Below are positions 60,901 through 64,000 of a stretch of 64,000 nucleotides of DNA, piece by piece; within the stretch, counting starts at the first letter, position 1; each line of letters opens with the position of its first letter. Both the position numbers and the translations under genes were made by a program. Source of the stretch: Streptomyces griseus (GTDB lineage: Bacteria > Actinomycetota > Actinomycetes > Streptomycetales > Streptomycetaceae); the NCBI RefSeq assembly GCF_001715295.1, contig NZ_MDKB01000002.1, forward strand, positions 494,499-558,498, written 5' to 3'. The notes under the pieces were generated by a model. That model saw only the letters and a list, made by a program, of their open reading frames with translations, had not been told where the DNA came from and made no database searches.

Positions 60901-60986
60901 TCTTCCGCCGGTACATGTTGAAGCCGGTGGGGGAGCCGTATGACTCCACCGTCGCCTACATCGAAGCCCACTACCTCGTTGACTGA
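57912..60986 (+). CDS. hsdR: type I restriction-modification, motor/nuclease subunit HsdR
   Basis: Restriction subunit of 1024 residues. The N-terminal nuclease has the PD-(D/E)xK pattern (RRFDLVYWVNGLPLVVVEVKSP, about 138-156). The helicase core has Walker A HHQGSGKTLLM (about 285-295), DEAH box IIVLVDEAHRTQ (about 380-391), GMTGTPV and LMTGFDAPNEGVLYLD. The C-terminal ~250 residues are helical and bind HsdM. No internal stop is seen; the operon looks complete. It starts with GTG 3 bases after hsdS. Confidence 0.95.
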   Translation: MAKGIREREFQSLMIQWSLPMGWGFTAGRSLPRETTQTVVAGQLRDAIVRLNPGVIDGFDVHAVVEEIVATVNAVEGGLVRANAQVLRLLRGRKEFRDADGVWHALKVIDFEHPAANTLVVSDEVTITVPGKTSRRFDLVYWVNGLPLVVVEVKSPTAKSGWADAAREINDVYATEYPWFFTPNVFAVASDGLKLRFGAAGAPTNLWQPFRSTADDESLSGQADVQRSVTLLLNPATILDMLANFALFDTSGGGADKKYLPRYPQMEAAHLIHERVLEGGAKGLIWHHQGSGKTLLMVFAASLLLTDTRTESPTIILLSDRTQLVRQTSGVFTSAMGDAYFHQPATSKELRSLLADDVRGIISTTVHKFADAGKNLATRGNIIVLVDEAHRTQSARSKSLAGQMRAALPHAKFFGMTGTPVRNLATDTFALFGEETDPGRVLHRYSVSRSLLDEATVPVMLDPHPVSFEMNDQALQAEFDQFADEFDLDDPDREALSRKFGRLTSVFANPDRIHAVCQDIVDHYLAGAYRNGLKAQVVAYNRELAVAYTDKINELLAGFEASQMLAEIGKHDRITAEVNISVSDSKDEDPAMRPFQLSEVDEEAQKRRFLTPDDPLCFLVVTAKLMTGFDAPNEGVLYLDKPLKAHTLFQTITRPNRTWVSPTGFVKTSGVVVDYISLGEEVQRAVVDPTSEGAGKGGGFVTDVSDLVAEFRTTFARIEDLLVDVDGLDLTVHGYESVRAINVFLEANSGAAEVFTKDYRLLARLYPLINTDKRIIKYQNGFGLFGSVYTTLFKKSSDEERKERLGELGPMVLEIINAHVHSFSVVASQEEALVLDAQGISVLKELLALVRPKPDKDDEDKTPPSAAEILDHIKATLEAGVEPGSVKYTALAERIRLLRDRIIQNAQEALEFLSEALRVARAIVDAEKHPAEAVVVLEDDHIGVLSRIIHDHAPSGLTVTERNLAEEIDQVVTRTLARSWDNADARNRGVRRATAAVFRRYMLKPVGEPYDSTVAYIEAHYLVD

Positions 60987-61128
60987 CGAACGCACACAGG
61001 CGCGACAACTGTGGCGGTTGCCGCGGCCTATCGGACGACCAGGTGTGCTTGGACAGTAAAGCCAGCGGTCGATCATTACCCATCTCCGGGATAGTGACTG
61101 TGACCAGTTCCGCGGGCTCCTTAGGAGC

Positions 61129-61173
61129 GAACCGCTCCGTCTGATGGAGCCTCCATCAATCCTGGAGCGGTTC
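61129..61173. terminator. two-tier stem-loop after hsdR
   Basis: Outer stem GAACCGCTCC (61129-61138) / GGAGCGGTTC (61164-61173) encloses an inner stem TGATGGA (61142-61148) / TCCATCA (61152-61158). A shorter alternative hairpin GGAGCG-AAC-CGCTCC (61124-61138) competes with it. It is the only notable structure in the 475-base gap 60987-61461, which otherwise holds no credible gene. Confidence 0.6.
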
Positions 61174-61461
61174 ACTCCGGGGTGGCTGGGTGAGCCGTTC
61201 CTTCGTGCGTCCGCGGGAGGCCCGATGCATGTGGATGACCGGAAGGCTATCCCTGTGCAAGGCCACCGATCGCACCGCCCAGGGTCAGGAACTTTCGGCC
61301 GCCCCGCACCACCCTCGGGCGCGGCTCAGGCAACAACGGCCGTAGGGGCGAACACAGTTCATCCGACACAATCCACGGACAAGGGTTTCTCTTCTCAACG
61401 GGCAGCCCAACCAGCATCCAAGCCGACAGTCACAACACCAACGGCTTTTGTTAGGACCTCT

Positions 61462-63714
61462 TTAGGCGACCTCCGTCAGGCGGGACCAGAAATCGGCGAC
61501 CGCAGGCGGCACCGGCGCGTCTTCGACAAGGCCGGCCAACAGCGTCTCGGGTAGGACCATACGCCGGTAGAAGACCTTGGGCCGCCCTGACGTCGCCCGC
61601 GGCTCCCGGCGGACCACGCCGGAGTCCTCGGCCGCGTTGAGCACTCGTTGCCCGACAGGGGTAACGGCGAGGGCGCCGACCGCGCCATCGTCGGTGCAGA
61701 GCATGTTAGAGCGCGAGTAGTGCCGAGCGATCTTCTCAACCACCGCCACCACGCTGTCGGCAATGTCGCGCGTCCGCACCTCGTCGATGTCGGCTCCGAG
61801 ACCGCAAGCACGGAGCCGACGCAGGATCGAGGATGTAACGAAGTCCTGCTCCACTCCTTGACTACCAGCCACTCGCAATCCGACAAAGTCGGCCGGGGTA
61901 ACGCCGGTGAAATCGAGCCGGGTGGTCTCGGGGTCGATCACCACAAGGTGCCAACCGACATCCCGCGCGACACACGATTCAAACTGGGTGTTACGCAAGT
62001 CGGAACGCTCGAATCGGATGCCTACTAGGGAGGCGCCCCGTACCGACAGACCCGAAGTGTCGGCGTCCGCGAACGTCACGTTCTGCACCATTAGATGCTT
62101 TTCGGCTGTGCCGCGCAGTCGGAGGACTTCTGCCGCGAGAGTGCCAGCATTACGACCCACCACCTCCGCGAAGGAGTCGTTCGGGTCTACGGCCAGAGCG
62201 AGCACGGAGAGAACGTCCTGGCCGCTGCTGCCGGACTCGAGGACGCCGCCGACCGCCGCACGGGCGGCTTCGACGGGGAGGTTGGCGCGGCGCAGGATGG
62301 AAGCGGTCTCCTGGCTGCCTCGGATTAGTGCCTCCTCTATCGGCTTCGCCAGGAAGAAACCAAAGAACAGGTCGTGCTCGAACGCAACAGTGCCGGGCTT
62401 GGTGCCCAGCTTGAGCATGGCACGGCTGGCTGCGGCATCGACAAGGTTCTGCTGGGCCTCGGTGGGCAGCTCGTGGAGCTGGGCGAAAATTGACACCAGG
62501 TCGTGGAGCGTGGCGCGGTTGAGTTCACGGGTTTTCTGGCGCCACATCTCGATGGCGATCTCCGTGAGCAGTTCAACGTACTGCTCGCCACTTAGGTACT
62601 GACCGTGCTGGCCGACCAGTTTGCTGCTGACCTCGCGTTGGACGTAAGCGTCCACAAGCTGCCCGAGCAGTGGACGGCCGGACTCGATGGACTGGTTCTC
62701 CGCCTCCATCAGCTCGCAGGTTCGCGCCAGGAACAGGGGCTTGTCCAGCAGTGTGCCCTCCGCCTCGGGGCTGTCGCGCAGGGACCGCACCCGGGTGCGA
62801 ACGGCCGGGGCGAAGCCCTGGAGGTAAGCATCGACCTCGACCGTGCCCCACAATCGCATCTCCACCGGAACAAGCGACCAAAGCAGGGAGCCGAGTTCGG
62901 AGCTGCTATTGGTTCTAGCAAGGAACTCCTGCTCGTAATAGACGCTGCGGGCAGCGGCGATCACCGAACCACGCCCGTCCAGTTCCTCGATGAACCCGGC
63001 GAGTGAGCCGAACGCTTCCTCATAGCTGCCCTGCCCGCCGATCAGCTCGTCAAAGCCGTCGACAATCAGCCGGAGCTGGCCGTGCCGCACCAGGCGAGCC
63101 ACCGAGTGGTACGTCATCCGGGCCCGCAGGTCTTGGAGTTCAGTGGCCAGGGCTTCATTGAGGCGCGCCAGTCCGCGACCCTGGGCGCTGACATTGAAAT
63201 ATAGGTAGCTACTTTCGCCCCGCAAATAGCGGACCGCAGCCTCGTAGGTGAGCTCGGACAGCATCCGTGATTTGCCAGCGCCGGCGTCGCCGGTGACGAA
63301 CACGATCTTCGTCGCTTCGTCCTCCGACACGGAGGAACGCTCGACGAGCGTCGCGGCATCCTCGTCGACGCCGCCGGAAAGGCGGGCACGGCCTGGGACG
63401 TAGCGGCCGCTGCGTTGGCGGCCGAGGACCTGAACGATGTTCTTGGCCAGGGCTCGCAGGTCGGCCAGTTCCGGTCCTGCAATAAAGGACGCGTAGTCAA
63501 CACGCTTGCCGTCTTGTTCGACGACCCACTTCTCGCGGCTGCCGTCCCACGTGAACAACGCCTCGCGCTCATCGAAGTCATGCGACCAACGAACGAGAAG
63601 CCCGCCGCCCCGAGCTGTGATCTCCGGTTCTGTTCCCGGGTCCACAAAGGTCATCAGGTCCGCCCGCAATACCTCGGCGAACGCGGTTACATCAGCATTT
63701 ACCATGTCGGCCAT
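61462..63714 (-). CDS. NACHT-type STAND NTPase with pentapeptide-like repeats
   Basis: A signalling-type ATPase of about 750 residues, of the kind used as sensors in bacterial anti-phage defence. Residues 1-120 are a unique N-terminal domain. The NTPase has Walker A FVTGDAGAGKSRML (about 140-153) and Walker B LRLIVDGFDELIG (about 214-226), the DGFDE form typical of NACHT. Helical domains follow, ending in FEHDLFFGFFLAKPIEEAL, the NACHT-linked winged-helix signature. About 545-590 are pentapeptide-like repeats (VTFADADTSGLSVRGASLVG, FERSDLRNTQFESC). The C-terminal 120 residues look like a winged helix. Start 63714 or 63705 is chosen from overlap with the upstream gene; a GTG at 63759 is possible. 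Confidence 0.8.
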   Translation of the reverse strand: MADMVNADVTAFAEVLRADLMTFVDPGTEPEITARGGGLLVRWSHDFDEREALFTWDGSREKWVVEQDGKRVDYASFIAGPELADLRALAKNIVQVLGRQRSGRYVPGRARLSGGVDEDAATLVERSSVSEDEATKIVFVTGDAGAGKSRMLSELTYEAAVRYLRGESSYLYFNVSAQGRGLARLNEALATELQDLRARMTYHSVARLVRHGQLRLIVDGFDELIGGQGSYEEAFGSLAGFIEELDGRGSVIAAARSVYYEQEFLARTNSSSELGSLLWSLVPVEMRLWGTVEVDAYLQGFAPAVRTRVRSLRDSPEAEGTLLDKPLFLARTCELMEAENQSIESGRPLLGQLVDAYVQREVSSKLVGQHGQYLSGEQYVELLTEIAIEMWRQKTRELNRATLHDLVSIFAQLHELPTEAQQNLVDAAASRAMLKLGTKPGTVAFEHDLFFGFFLAKPIEEALIRGSQETASILRRANLPVEAARAAVGGVLESGSSGQDVLSVLALAVDPNDSFAEVVGRNAGTLAAEVLRLRGTAEKHLMVQNVTFADADTSGLSVRGASLVGIRFERSDLRNTQFESCVARDVGWHLVVIDPETTRLDFTGVTPADFVGLRVAGSQGVEQDFVTSSILRRLRACGLGADIDEVRTRDIADSVVAVVEKIARHYSRSNMLCTDDGAVGALAVTPVGQRVLNAAEDSGVVRREPRATSGRPKVFYRRMVLPETLLAGLVEDAPVPPAVADFWSRLTEVA

Positions 63715-64000
63715 CCTGGTGCGTGACAGATCTCGATGTTCGAATAGCTCGTAAGCCACTGGTCATTACAGGACTGACCCGGGGCGCGCTTGCGCAACCA
63801 AATCATGCTGCGGGTCGGACGTGCGGTGGCGGCTAGTAGGCCAGGCAGCACGTCGTCGTCGCTGACGAGGATGGTTGGCTTACCTTCCAGGCTGTAACGC
63901 AGCGAGTCGGCGACGATCAGGCCGTCAACCATCTTCTGCATGGCCCTGGCTGGCTCTCCGGGATCGGCCTCGCGGGCAAGGCGGAAAGTACCCCGAATGC
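63699..64000 (-). CDS. NYN/PIN-like domain protein, 5' part outside window
   Basis: Only the C-terminal ~100 residues are visible. The segment KMVDGLIVADSLRYSLEG followed by TILVSDDDVLPGLLAATAR has the strand-helix-strand layout and acidic clusters of NYN/PIN-fold metal-dependent ribonucleases. The frame is open to the right edge. Its stop lies inside the start region of the NACHT gene, so the two are almost certainly co-transcribed and translationally coupled. The nuclease assignment is moderate because the N-terminal acidic residue lies off-window. Confidence 0.55.
   Translation of the reverse strand, partial: IRGTFRLAREADPGEPARAMQKMVDGLIVADSLRYSLEGKPTILVSDDDVLPGLLAATARPTRSMIWLRKRAPGQSCNDQWLTSYSNIEICHAPGWPTW

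Noticed and set aside
61144..61554. 136-codon plus-strand frame between hsdR and the NACHT gene
   Set aside because: It runs into the antisense of the NACHT gene, starts inside the terminator stem and shows no family resemblance.
1..64000. CRISPR arrays, tRNA and rRNA genes
   Set aside because: No regularly spaced repeat-spacer array, tRNA cloverleaf or rRNA segment was recognised on reading. The 111-bp and 9-bp repeats do not have CRISPR form.

Overview
The window is typical Streptomyces-type chromosome. It has very high G+C with strong third-position G/C bias, GTG and ATG starts, many 4-nt ATGA/GTGA gene overlaps, a complete conservon (cvnA-B-C-D), an HspR-type operator in front of lon, and many secreted, lipoprotein and cell-wall genes. 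Bases 1 to about 45,050 are core-like chromosome. Bases from about 45,080 to the right edge are an accessory island with somewhat lower G+C, full of mobile elements and host-defence genes.

Core-like part. 1-5.8 kb: a partial alpha/beta hydrolase, a stand-alone 4'-phosphopantetheinyl transferase, and a minus-strand group of an AraC regulator, two DUF1772 membrane proteins, a hemerythrin-domain protein and an NmrA-like NAD(P)-binding protein. 6-13 kb: a secreted PIG-L deacetylase with a lectin-like tail, a rhomboid-like protein beside a lysyl-phosphatidylglycerol synthase-like protein, a DMT transporter behind a tiny upstream reading frame, a sulfatase-modifying-factor-like protein and a D-2-hydroxyacid dehydrogenase. 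13-17 kb: a NERD protein, then Ku and a LigD polymerase-domain protein back to back (bacterial end joining). 17-24 kb: a HEAT-repeat protein, a zinc-ribbon protein, an FtsW/RodA-type glycosyltransferase, a class B penicillin-binding protein and an amidase, all on the plus strand, most of them with overlapping ends. 24-34 kb: lipoproteins, two divergent di-iron proteins of ferritin/AurF type, a TetR regulator, a degenerate-kinase/PQQ-propeller protein and an NlpC/P60 hydrolase. 34-40 kb: a conservon ending in a styrene-monooxygenase-like flavoprotein. 40-45 kb: a PP2C-like protein, a MarR regulator, a GH25 lysozyme and Lon protease.

Island. Just upstream of lon lies one end of a Tn7-like transposon: four copies of a 10-bp repeat (a likely TnsB-binding array), then tnsA, tnsB, tnsC and tniQ reading inwards with overlapping ends. 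To the right follow an orphan IS3 orfA, a small XRE regulator, a complete IS701-family element (4-bp CTAT target duplication), and a dead IS5-family element split by a younger IS5-family element (3-bp TTA duplication). The younger one carries an ankyrin-repeat gene between its transposase and its right end. Then come a type I restriction-modification operon (hsdM-hsdS-hsdR) and, on the opposite strand, a pair made of a NYN/PIN-like protein (cut off by the window edge) and a NACHT-type STAND NTPase. No opposite transposon end is found inside the window, so the simplest reading is that the defence genes are cargo of the Tn7-like element, whose other end lies to the right.

Most promising for follow-up: the NYN + NACHT pair as a candidate undescribed defence module, the Tn7-like element carrying it, and the IS5-family element with an ankyrin passenger gene.
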